Assembly (NCBI GenBank): GCA_041776485.1
Contig: JBHBQE010000005.1
Span: 1 to 30,168 of the forward strand
Reading direction: 5' to 3'
Source: JBHBQE01 sp041776485
GTDB taxonomy: Bacteria; Bacillota; Clostridia; Lachnospirales; Lachnospiraceae
DNA: 30,168 nt
Position 1 is the first letter of the stretch, and each line of letters starts with the position of its first letter. Both the position numbers and the translations under genes were made by a program. Positions 14,691 through 23,455 of this stretch are shown piece by piece. The notes beneath the pieces are model-generated. The model had not been told where the DNA came from. It did no database searches and saw nothing but the letters and a program-made list of their open reading frames with translations.

Positions 14691-17600
14691 CTATTTAACG
14701 ACCACCTGAACGGTCTGGGAATATGTGCCGTATATATAGTTGCCTGATGATACAACAAATGGTCGAACTTTATAGTAATAGGTTCCCGGTCTTAGACCCG
14801 TAACTGCCACGTCAGTAAAACTGGTAGCATTGGTAGGTAAAGTACCGCAGTGACTAAAGTTTACATTATCCCCTGATCTATATACTTTAAATTTACTGCC
14901 TGATGCTGAGGCTGTCCAGTTAATAACGGCAGTTGACGGCTTCGGTGAAGAGCCTGTTATCCCTGTTACTGTTGCGGGTGTGCCGTTTCCTGCTCCGTTG
15001 TTCGGAGGAGTAGGAGTCGGCGCAACCGAGCCTCCTCCCGGCAGAGTAAGGCTGGTCACCCCTGCCGTTCCAACTCCGGAACCAAACAGTGGAGTTACAT
15101 AGAATGTATATCTCTGACCTTGGTTTAGTCCTGTTACAACTGCTGACCTGGCTGTAGCTCCCGCAGAAATTGAACCATTGCTTCCTCCGGTATATCTAAT
15201 GGTATATCCTGTTATTCCTGAAGCATTGGTACTCCAGCTGAGCCTTACAGAGGTATTGCTTACGGGCACTGCACTAAGTCCCATTATTGTCTGTGAAGCT
15301 GCTATACTAAATGGAAGCAGTCGATTTCCAACATAATCTCCCTTTCCTGTAACCTTTGCAATTCCCGTTCCCGGAGCATTATTTTTGCTATAGGTAACTG
15401 TAAAGTCCTTATTAAGCTCTAAATGCCTATTGGATTTATTGTCTGTAACATATACAGTAGGCTCATAAACTGTACCTGCTGCATACTGGTATGTTCCCGG
15501 GGCAAGGTAAGCGCTGATGGAACTATGGCTCATACCCTTAATAATCCTGTAGGTTGCGGTTAAGGTTCTGCTTCCGCCGCTGCCGCTTACAGGAATTTCC
15601 ATTGTTACAGTACCCGGCTCTATACAATCATCTCCCGCTGTGCTCTTATATACAATTCCCGATGTATTCACAGTTTGAGCTGTGCCATTATGTGTAACGC
15701 TCGTCGGAATCTGATGTATGCTGTTTTCTGAATATGCTACGGTTGCCTTGATTCCGCTTATTTCATATCCCGTCGGGTTGGCAGGGTCTGTGCCGCCGCT
15801 TCCACCGCCATTATTCCATGGGTCATCCGGACTTCCCGGCACAATATTCGGATTGATTTTGTAGGTAATGCTTCCGGTTCCTTTATAAAAGTCAGAGGCA
15901 GCTTCAAGTGTAACTTCAGCACTTTCAGCAGTTGCCCAATTGCCTGTATTTGGCGTAGCATTTATAAGTCTGTAATCTTCTCCAAGCTTAAGCTCCGTAC
16001 CGTCATGGAACACAACCTTAAGCTTTGGCAGTACCTCTGAGCCTGTTCTTGCATAACCGTTTGCAGAAAACAGATCTGTTATTGTAGCATCGGAAAGATT
16101 TCCCACTACCTTAAACTCCGCAGAAGCCGCACCTGAATAGTTGCCCTGCATATTCGCTGTAACTGTTGCCGTTCCTGGCTTAGTATTATTGGTATAGGTA
16201 ACAGGCAGTGCATAATCGGTTCCACCTATCAAGAGGTCACTTCCGTGATAAACCTTTATGGGGGGTGTCACCTGATTACCATAATCATAGTCATAGCTGT
16301 CCTCACCTAAAAGGAATTCAACTCTATAATTCTCACTTCCTGATTTCGGCAGAATATTAAAGGTATAGCTGGGAGCTGTGGTACTGGTATAATTACCTGA
16401 GGGCTTAACTGTAACTCTGCCCTGTCCGCCTGCCAGTATATTCGGTCCATATTCCAAAGTATAGTCCCTGTTCTCCTCCAACATGGAGCCGTCACTTAAA
16501 AGCCTTACAGATACATCAGGTTTAATCTGTGAGCCTGTATATACAGCATAATAGCCGCTGCTGTTCCTCGGTAAATCAAGTTTTACGTGCAAGTCACTTG
16601 AGCGTATTGATTTAGGCTTAATCTCATAGGTCTTTTGGGCTGTTCCATAATAGCCTGTGCCCGTTCCCACTATGGAAACTTCCTTGCTCCCTGAATTTGT
16701 AGTATCCTCAGAATAGTTGATTGTATAATCAACACCCTCTCTCAGTGTTGTCCCGTTTGTGGCAATTACGGGACTGACTGCAGGCTTTTGGCTTTGCCCG
16801 TTATAGGTAAAGCTTGTGGGGCTAATGCTGAAGTTTGCGTCACTGATATCAGTACCAATCTTAAATCCTCTTACCACTGTACCTATATAGTTTCCCGTAC
16901 CGCTTATAATCAGCTTTGCGTCTGCTGTAGCAATGGTATTGTTGGAATAGCTTACTGTGTAGTCCGTATTTTTGGTAAGACTCTTTTGAATTACCCCGGA
17001 ATTACCCCACTTATTATCTAATACACTGATACCGGAAATAGTAACACCCGCCGGGTTATAGTCCTGCTTTGGAATATTTTGAGGGTTAACCGTAAAGGCA
17101 TTTGCCTCCTCGGTAATATTTTTCGGTTTAATTGTAAATGTAGTTGTAAGTGTTCCTGTAAGGTTTATATTGCTGGGTGCAGATACGGTTATAGGGTACT
17201 CTCCTGCATTAATCAGGCTCACTCCTCCATAGTTAATATTGCACTCTGATGTGATATTAACAAGGTTTCCGTCTGCGTCAGGTATAGTTACCTCCATTTG
17301 AGGGGTAATTGTCTCACCTGTATAGGTTTCCTCATTTTTCCTTAGTGTAACTCGTCCGCTGCTAAGGTTTAGAGGTTTGATCGTAAATGTGGCTGTAGTG
17401 GAGCCGGTATAGTTTCTCAGCCCATTAAATGTAAGTGTATGGTTTCCTGCAACAGTCTGCGTTGCCGGTGTAAACTGATAATTGCTGGCAGGAAGTATCG
17501 CTCCTGTATCCTTATCCGCAATAGTAAATACAGGGGTTATAGGTGCACCTGTATAGGTTGCCTCGGTAACATTGATATTTACGCGGTTCATATTCTTAGG

Positions 17601-20600
17601 GTCAATTGTAAAGGTGGTTCCTCCCGTTCCTTCGAAATTCCCCTTGCCCTGTACTGTTACTGTAGCAGTACCTGCATTAGTGTTGTCGCTGTAGGTTACG
17701 GTGTAATCCTTGGGAGTCAGGGTATGAACCGTTCCTCCAATAGTTCTATAGGTAACAGTACCTACAGGCGGCTCAAGAGGACTTCCCGTATAGGTTTGGT
17801 TTGAAATACTGCTTACACTTATTACGCCACCGCTATGCCCTGTTATGGAATAAGAGGTACTCTTTGAATTTGCGCTTCTTCCCTCTACTGCAGAAACTAT
17901 AACAGTAACAAGCCCTGCGTCAACACAGGCTGAATCGTCTGAGCTGTTTTTATAGATTATCTTATAATCCGAATCCGCTGTAAGTGTCTGTCCATTTATT
18001 TTTACAACTGCAGGCGGCTTAATAGAACTGCCGTTATAGGGGTAGCTTTGTTCTATTCCGGATATAGTTGCCTGACTTAAATCATACCAAATATTATACG
18101 GAAGATTTAAACTGCTTCCTGCAAATTTCCCCTTACCTGTAATATTTATTGATCCGGCTCCTGCTGTGGAGCTGTTTAAGTATCCGTCAATAGTATAATC
18201 TGTGTTTTCATATAATGGCGCACCATTATATTGTAAAGTGGGTTTAGGCTCCTGAGAATGTACACCGTCAAAGGGATAATAGCCGGGCTGACCTGCCCAT
18301 ACAGCCTCTGAAATATCTCCGTATACGGAAATCCCAGATATAGTTTTGCTACCCTTATAATAAGGTGCAATACCCTTTACAGTTACGGATCCTGTGTTTA
18401 GCCCCGGTGTGGAAAGGTTTTGCTGAATAACGCTATAATGAACATCCTTATTTAATGGAGTGCCGGTATTATCATTAGTTACAGTAAGGGTAGCGGGGAA
18501 AGTATCTCCGCTGCCGTCATTGGCAGTTAGAACGCCGTTTTTCAGCTTATAACCAGACGGATTCACTCCATTGACTTTAAAGGCACTGTCGCCAATATCG
18601 GCAACTATGTTGAATTTAGCTTCAACTTGATTGGCTTCAAAATCTCCCATACCAGTAACTGTAGCTGTAGCTTGTCCGGGATTAGTGTTATCTGAATAGC
18701 TTACAGAATAATCAGTACCTAAATTCAAAAGCTTTCCTGCTCTTTTAACTATCAAAACAGGCTTCTTTTCTGTGTTATCATATGTTTGATTTGGTATCGC
18801 CTCAATCGTTACATTTGAGGATGAAAAGCTTCCCTTTTTAATGGTAAAGTTAGCTGTCTTATTATTTTTGTATATTCCCTTTCCTGTAATTTCCACTTGT
18901 GCGGTATTAGTTCCTGCCGCAGTATTATTAGTATATCTTACAACTTCATAATCTATGCCCTTTACCATAGGCTGACTGCCGCATTTAACTGTAAATCCCG
19001 GCTCTATAGGTGCTCCGGTATATTCCTGCTCCGGAATCGGGTTGATTACCACTCTGGGATCCGTGGCTATATCAATCTTTTTAGCGGTATAGTCTATTGA
19101 CCTTGTTCCGCTGAAATTGGCGCTGTCAGCTTTTGCAAACAGCTTCAAATGCCCTACCTTTTCATCTGTAAGATCCAGCTTGGCAGGGGTACCATCTGCA
19201 TTTTTAAGCTCAAATTCCGATGTCACATCCAAGGGCGCAGAATTAATCTTCGCACCGCCTCCTGTAAAGTTGTCATTAGGGTGGTAAAGAATCTTAAAGC
19301 TTGGATTATCAACAACAGAACCTGTCACATCAAAGTCATAATTAAGATTGCCTAAAATATTTTCCTTTTCTTTACCATTTAATGTAATGATAAAATCCCC
19401 GGGGAAAGAATCATTATCTGAAATTGTCCTCTTTGTTATATTATAGGAGCGCTCCATCTCCCCATAATACCCTGCGTCCTTTGCCTCTAATGTTAGATTT
19501 ATCTTAGAACCGCCTGAATATGTATCTGCAGGGTCATAGGTAATTTTGAACCTGCTGGTCACATCCGACGGATTACTGGAGTTATCCACAATTTTAATAA
19601 CGGGCTTGGCATTTCCAATATACTCTATCGTTTTCTCTGCCGTCCATTCCTCAAACTGCCCGGTTCCGCTATTTGACGTATGCTGATTCATCCAATAAAC
19701 CTTACATACGGAAACGGGATTCCCTATTATGAAATCAAAGCCCGAGGAGCCGGTATAATTTCCCATGCCGGTAACAAGACCCTTGTACTCCCCCGGTATA
19801 GAAGCGGAAGCCGAGCCGTAGTTGACTTGAAAGTCAACTCCCTCCGTTCTGATTCTGCTTATGCCGTTAACGGTATCCTTTACATGGACAACAGGGAAAC
19901 CGGCGGCATTCTTATCCGGTCCCGCCACAATCTGTACTCCCGTGCTGCTTAAGGGGCGGGGATTAATTCCGAACTTAATATTCATAACACCGTCATAGTT
20001 ACCTATGCCCTTTACAACAGCAACAGCCTCATTAGGTACCGCAACATTGGTATTATTAAGATATGTAACGGTATAGTCCCTGCCTGCCTTAAGGTTTACG
20101 GTATCCTCCACAACAGTTATCAGGGGACGAATTGCCATTCCTGTAAATTCGCCTGTATAGGTGCTGTCCAGCGTACCTTCTCCGGATCCTGCGTTATTTC
20201 CCGTTCCTGCAATGATATTTCCTATTCTATAGGAAATATTTCCTCCCTGTATTGTTTTAGGAACGATAGAATAATCTGCGGTAATAGTGCCCGTATAATT
20301 TCCCGTACCCGTTACGATTACTCTGGCAGCGTCTGTAACGTTTACATTATTTTCATAGCTGACGGAATAATTTCCCTCAGGAACAGGTGTAACTCCATCA
20401 TAAATATGTGGAGTCGGAGTAGTTGGCGCGCCGGTATAGCTTACTGGAGCTATCGCCTCAATTGTATGACCGCTTTCCAGCGACTTCCTATTAATTATAT
20501 ATCTTTGGTTCGCCGTTCCTGAATAATTTCCCTTGCCCTTGACAACCAGAGTGGCAAAGCCTGCCTTGTCGTTGTCAATATAGCTTACGGTATAATCGGT

Positions 20601-22823
20601 ATCCTTAATCAACGGCTTAGTTGCTCCGCCTGGACCTGTTGGTGCACTTACCTTATAACCGTAGCCTAAGGATATATCAAATTCCGGCAGGACAACGGGC
20701 TGCGCCGGATTATAGACTGCGAAGGCTTCATATTCGGAAGTATTGGTTCCCTCTATACTTACATTTGTATTGATTAATTCCAAAGGCGAAATTGCAAAAT
20801 ACGCAGTTATCGTTTGACTTCCGTATTCTGCGCTGAGATTTACGATTACGGTTCCCGCGTCAACTCCCACATTAGTGTTTGCCCCGTATGTCACTGTAAA
20901 ATCACCTGAGTCCAAAAGAGGCGTGCCGTCAATCTTTACGCTGACATTACCGGGCTTAATAGGGGATCCGGTATAGGTTTGGGAATATCCCGTCTTAAAC
21001 CCGTTTTCCGGAGTACCCACATAATAATTGTCAATAATTACCTCTGCAGATTCAGCCACGCTGGGCACAATCTGGAAATTTGCCGTCTTTTTCCCTGTGT
21101 ACAGACCTTTGCCCTGAATTGTTACCGTTCCTGTCCCCACCTCTATATTGTTGGTATACTTAACATCGTAATCTGTGTTGGGGTCTAATGTTGTACCTCC
21201 AAGTTTAACTGTAGGCTCAGGAGTAATTCCGTTTCCTGTATAAACCCATACATTTTTATTTAGTGTAATGGTGACTCCACTATTTATGCTTCTTGTGATT
21301 TTAAATGTATCAGTAAGACTCCCCTCATATAATGTAGAGGTTGCCACCACCTGATACTCTCCCGGCTCCCCCGGAGCGGGATTATAGTTTACGGTTATTC
21401 CTGAAGGGATTCCCGATATGGGGGAATTGGTTGCAGCGTCATAAAATGTCACAAAATCTTTAGGATCTGCAGGTGGTTGACCCGTAGTTCCATAATTAAC
21501 GGAGCTCTTCTTAGCCTTCATAATATAAACCGAACCTATATTAATGGCTTCACCTGTAACATCATAGGTTCCCGTTACCGTACCGCTCAGATTCTTGGAG
21601 CCGGTAAGAGTTACGCTATATCTGTATGTGGGATTCGGACTCCCCGGAATTTTCGAGCTTAATACCGCTGCGGCAGTAAAGTCTCCCGCCGCCATGCTAT
21701 AGCTTTTTCCACCATAATTAAAGGAGCCGGCAGTAACTGTTGAATTAAGAGTGTTAATCTCAAAGCTTTCACTGCCGGGAGTTCTTCCATTATAAAAGGT
21801 TGCCATATCTCCACGGTTTATATCAAAATTAACAGTATTTCTGTACATACTGTATTCGTCTTTTCCTGTAATATTAACAGCCGCCTGTCCTGCATTTACA
21901 TTTCCCGAGTAGTCGGCACTGTATTTCCCGGTAGGTATGGCGGGTGGAGAGAATACAGGAGTCGGATTCAGCGGATTCCCTGTAAAGGTTTGATTTGAAA
22001 CAGTGGCTGAAATAACGTTTACCGTCACATTCCCTGATATAACACCGCTTCCTGAGGCAACAATCGTAGACGTTCCCGGACTGTTCGCCGTTATAAGTCC
22101 TGTGTCAGAGTTAACCTGCGCAAAGCTATTGTTGGAGGCATAGGTAACCGTTCTGTTGTATGCCGGTGAAAAGCTCGGACTTAACTGATATGTCTGTCCC
22201 GGAGCGAGGTATATAACATTGGGCGAAAAGCTTACTGTCGCATCAGGCAGCGAGCCACCGCTTACTGTGGTAGGCTCTATAGTTCTTCCGCTTCCCTGCC
22301 ATGAGCCGCCTTCAAATATCCATCCGTCTCCGAGAGAATCGTCTGTAAAAAACTCAAGACTTGTGCTCTCCCCTGTGATATTTGCTATAGATACGACAAT
22401 ACCGGCAGTTTCACCTGGCGCCAGCACTGCCTGGGTATTGAGGGTAAAGCTTATGGGCAAAATTCCTTGTGAGACGGTATTAGAGTTTACTACGCCGGTA
22501 CCCACCTGAGTTGCCGATTCCGGACTTCCGCCTCCCGGACTTATGTATACTGCGGCGCTTCCTGATATAGTGGTATTTGCGGGAGCTGACACATAAAAGC
22601 TTCCTCCGGTAATTGAGATTACGTCGGCACCGTCATTCCGATAAATCATTCCGATTTTGCTTCCTGCCTGCAGATATTTGCCGCCGTTGGAAAAGCTTGC
22701 CGCCTTAACCTTTAAAGTGTTCCCATCCAACGAAATGCTTGTAAAAAGCATTGCCGCCGCCAACAGGAATGCAAGCCCTCTTTTTATATTATTTTTTGTT
22801 CCCGTCCTATTTTGATTTTGCAT
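14691..22823 (-). CDS. Giant secreted Ig-like repeat protein with two C-terminal FN3 domains
   Basis: This is a protein of about 2,710 residues. It has a signal peptide (KNNIKRGLAFLLAAAMLF, likely cut near VKAAS) and an unassigned beta-rich region to about 190. A BIG2-like domain (195-270) carries VIYLAPGQTYQL and NSDTGLITA. About 26 repeat units of 75-110 residues follow (275-2510). Two fibronectin III domains close the protein (about 2515-2600 and 2620-2710; LSWSTNASGITGYTIRYTGG and GLRPGTYYYKVRPF). No LPxTG-like motif, membrane segment or S-layer domain is seen at the C-terminus. The start at 22823 is preceded by GAGGG with 5-nt spacing; an ATG at 22835 has no ribosome site. A role as a secreted scaffold, adhesin or matrix protein is inference from the architecture and the neighbouring sortase. 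Confidence 0.85.
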   Translation of the reverse strand: MQNQNRTGTKNNIKRGLAFLLAAAMLFTSISLDGNTLKVKAASFSNGGKYLQAGSKIGMIYRNDGADVISITGGSFYVSAPANTTISGSAAVYISPGGGSPESATQVGTGVVNSNTVSQGILPISFTLNTQAVLAPGETAGIVVSIANITGESTSLEFFTDDSLGDGWIFEGGSWQGSGRTIEPTTVSGGSLPDATVSFSPNVIYLAPGQTYQLSPSFSPAYNRTVTYASNNSFAQVNSDTGLITANSPGTSTIVASGSGVISGNVTVNVISATVSNQTFTGNPLNPTPVFSPPAIPTGKYSADYSGNVNAGQAAVNITGKDEYSMYRNTVNFDINRGDMATFYNGRTPGSESFEINTLNSTVTAGSFNYGGKSYSMAAGDFTAAAVLSSKIPGSPNPTYRYSVTLTGSKNLSGTVTGTYDVTGEAINIGSVYIMKAKKSSVNYGTTGQPPADPKDFVTFYDAATNSPISGIPSGITVNYNPAPGEPGEYQVVATSTLYEGSLTDTFKITRSINSGVTITLNKNVWVYTGNGITPEPTVKLGGTTLDPNTDYDVKYTNNIEVGTGTVTIQGKGLYTGKKTANFQIVPSVAESAEVIIDNYYVGTPENGFKTGYSQTYTGSPIKPGNVSVKIDGTPLLDSGDFTVTYGANTNVGVDAGTVIVNLSAEYGSQTITAYFAISPLELINTNVSIEGTNTSEYEAFAVYNPAQPVVLPEFDISLGYGYKVSAPTGPGGATKPLIKDTDYTVSYIDNDKAGFATLVVKGKGNYSGTANQRYIINRKSLESGHTIEAIAPVSYTGAPTTPTPHIYDGVTPVPEGNYSVSYENNVNVTDAARVIVTGTGNYTGTITADYSIVPKTIQGGNISYRIGNIIAGTGNNAGSGEGTLDSTYTGEFTGMAIRPLITVVEDTVNLKAGRDYTVTYLNNTNVAVPNEAVAVVKGIGNYDGVMNIKFGINPRPLSSTGVQIVAGPDKNAAGFPVVHVKDTVNGISRIRTEGVDFQVNYGSASASIPGEYKGLVTGMGNYTGSSGFDFIIGNPVSVCKVYWMNQHTSNSGTGQFEEWTAEKTIEYIGNAKPVIKIVDNSSNPSDVTSRFKITYDPADTYSGGSKINLTLEAKDAGYYGEMERSYNITKRTISDNDSFPGDFIITLNGKEKENILGNLNYDFDVTGSVVDNPSFKILYHPNDNFTGGGAKINSAPLDVTSEFELKNADGTPAKLDLTDEKVGHLKLFAKADSANFSGTRSIDYTAKKIDIATDPRVVINPIPEQEYTGAPIEPGFTVKCGSQPMVKGIDYEVVRYTNNTAAGTNTAQVEITGKGIYKNNKTANFTIKKGSFSSSNVTIEAIPNQTYDNTEKKPVLIVKRAGKLLNLGTDYSVSYSDNTNPGQATATVTGMGDFEANQVEAKFNIVADIGDSAFKVNGVNPSGYKLKNGVLTANDGSGDTFPATLTVTNDNTGTPLNKDVHYSVIQQNLSTPGLNTGSVTVKGIAPYYKGSKTISGISVYGDISEAVWAGQPGYYPFDGVHSQEPKPTLQYNGAPLYENTDYTIDGYLNSSTAGAGSINITGKGKFAGSSLNLPYNIWYDLSQATISGIEQSYPYNGSSIKPPAVVKINGQTLTADSDYKIIYKNSSDDSACVDAGLVTVIVSAVEGRSANSKSTSYSITGHSGGVISVSSISNQTYTGSPLEPPVGTVTYRTIGGTVHTLTPKDYTVTYSDNTNAGTATVTVQGKGNFEGTGGTTFTIDPKNMNRVNINVTEATYTGAPITPVFTIADKDTGAILPASNYQFTPATQTVAGNHTLTFNGLRNYTGSTTATFTIKPLNLSSGRVTLRKNEETYTGETITPQMEVTIPDADGNLVNITSECNINYGGVSLINAGEYPITVSAPSNINLTGTLTTTFTIKPKNITEEANAFTVNPQNIPKQDYNPAGVTISGISVLDNKWGNSGVIQKSLTKNTDYTVSYSNNTIATADAKLIISGTGNYIGTVVRGFKIGTDISDANFSISPTSFTYNGQSQKPAVSPVIATNGTTLREGVDYTINYSEDTTNSGSKEVSIVGTGTGYYGTAQKTYEIKPKSIRSSDLHVKLDLPRNSSGYYAVYTGSQIKPDVSVRLLSDGSMLEENRDYTLEYGPNILAGGQGRVTVKPSGNYTSTTAPSYTFNILPKSGSENYRVEFLLGEDSYDYDYGNQVTPPIKVYHGSDLLIGGTDYALPVTYTNNTKPGTATVTANMQGNYSGAASAEFKVVGNLSDATITDLFSANGYARTGSEVLPKLKVVFHDGTELKLGEDYRLINATPNTGNWATAESAEVTLEAASDFYKGTGSITYKINPNIVPGSPDDPWNNGGGSGGTDPANPTGYEISGIKATVAYSENSIHQIPTSVTHNGTAQTVNTSGIVYKSTAGDDCIEPGTVTMEIPVSGSGGSRTLTATYRIIKGMSHSSISAYLAPGTYQYAAGTVYEPTVYVTDNKSNRHLELNKDFTVTYSKNNAPGTGIAKVTGKGDYVGNRLLPFSIAASQTIMGLSAVPVSNTSVRLSWSTNASGITGYTIRYTGGSNGSISAGATARSAVVTGLNQGQRYTFYVTPLFGSGVGTAGVTSLTLPGGGSVAPTPTPPNNGAGNGTPATVTGITGSSPKPSTAVINWTASASGSKFKVYRSGDNVNFSHCGTLPTNATSFTDVAVTGLRPGTYYYKVRPFVVSSGNYIYGTYSQTVQVVVK
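15294..22001 (-). repeat. About 26 degenerate protein-coding tandem repeats (YTG...DYTVSYSNN...GTATVTVTGKGNY type)
   Basis: Each unit follows the pattern: YTG-x-x-I-x-P, a short beta stretch, DYTVSY-x-N-N-T, AGTATVTV-x-GKGNY-x-G and a final F-x-I. The best-kept copies read YTGSPLEPP with DYTVTYSDNTNAGTATVT and YTGAPIEPG with RYTNNTAAGTNTAQVEITG. Units are strongly diverged at the DNA level, so they are old or diversifying rather than freshly duplicated. Several units (for example residues about 340-420, 970-1200 and 1390-1480) lack most of the signature and may be a second, related fold. Two units contain an extra Cys at the same place (DSACVDAG and GDDCIEPG). Confidence 0.8.
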
Positions 22824-22875
22824 AGTTTCCCTCATACTTTTTTCAATTTGGGCGCAATATTAGTTTTCAGAATAT

Positions 22876-22903
22876 TTATCGGTTATTTATTTATAATTCT
22901 TTA
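22876..22903 (-). promoter_or_regulatory. Candidate sigma-28 (SigD/FliA)-type promoter of the giant gene
   Basis: On the minus strand TAAA (22903-22900), 16 bp, then ACCGATAA (22883-22876). The sigma-28 consensus is TAAA, about 15 bp, GCCGATAA. The match is good except for the first G and one extra base in the spacer. It would give a leader of about 40 nt before the start at 22823. No convincing sigma-A promoter was found in this very AT-rich stretch. Confidence 0.4.
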
Positions 22904-22969
22904 GTAAAAATATTATTTTTTTTAAATTTTTTGAATATATTTTTAAATAGCTTCAAATATTCTGCTTCA

Positions 22970-23098
22970 CTATGATGTATAATTTCCACCTGGTAAAGTG
23001 TCAAGCACATCAGATAGCAGATCCATATCACATCCGCGCTTCCTGCACCGTTTATAGTCCTTTTTAAATTTAATAGTAGGTTTTAATGTATATTTCAT
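22970..23098 (-). pseudogene. Truncated YafQ-family toxin remnant
   Basis: A 42-codon frame starts MKYTLKPTIKFKKDYKRC, continues RKRGCDMDLLSDVLDTL and then ends in PGGNYTS and a stop. The first 35 residues match the N-terminus of YafQ/RelE-superfamily mRNA interferases, which are about 90 residues long. The catalytic C-terminal half (DH...H, with the basic and His residues that cut mRNA) is absent. The GGNY after the break resembles the normal SGNY further along the family, so an internal deletion is likely. The ATG overlaps the antitoxin stop by one base, the layout of an intact dinJ-yafQ pair. It should be inactive as a toxin. Confidence 0.7.
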
Positions 23099-23301
23099 TA
23101 TTCTCCATCAAGCTTTGCAAACAATTCTTTGGCAGAAGAATAAGATTTAGTTTCTATTTTGCCAAGCGTTATATCTTTAGCTTCCCGGATTGCTTTTGCT
23201 AAAGTCATGCCTTAACTTCCATATAGTATTCCAAACAGGCTTTTTTGTTTATTCATTCGCATATTAAAGTTTGTATCTTTTACTTATGTAGCTGATACAA
23301 T
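23098..23301 (-). pseudogene. Decayed DinJ/RelB-family antitoxin remnant
   Basis: One reading frame keeps DinJ-like sequence through two in-frame TAA codons: VSAT, stop, VKDTNFNMRMNKQK, then LFGILYGS, stop, GMTLAKAI, then REAKDITLGKIETKSYSSAK and ELFAKLDGE. The first part fits the ribbon-helix-helix N-terminus of DinJ, and the last part fits the toxin-binding tail. About 30 residues usually present between GMTLAKAI and REAKD are missing. The ribosome site AGGAG (23309-23313) is still 7 nt from an ATT codon (23301-23299) where an ATG would be expected. A short intact frame from the ATG at 23208 (36 residues) could still be made. Confidence 0.65.
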
Positions 23302-23396
23302 AATCTATCTCCTTTTAATCATATAATATATCCTATGCTTTACATATATTTCTTTTCTATAATAATTCCAAAATAAATCATAATTTTTTTCAAAAA

Positions 23397-23425
23397 AGAT
23401 ATGCCCGGCTAAGCCGAGCATATCT
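23397..23425 (-). terminator. Rho-independent terminator of the sodium symporter gene
   Basis: A stem of about 13 bp with one mismatch (AGATATGC-CGGC type) and a tiny loop is followed on the minus strand by a run of T. It begins 31 bp after the stop of the transporter gene and ends its transcript before the toxin-antitoxin remnant. Confidence 0.85.
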
Positions 23426-23455
23426 AAACTTTATTTAATTATTTAATTGCTGACT

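Noticed and set aside
16788..21662. Many open frames of 60-120 codons on the + strand opposite the giant gene
   Set aside because: They lack ribosome sites and family features and are shadows of the repeat-coding strand.
15294..22001. A CRISPR array or satellite DNA, because of repetition
   Set aside because: The repetition is at protein level within one open frame; DNA units differ widely in length and sequence and have no constant repeat with spacers.
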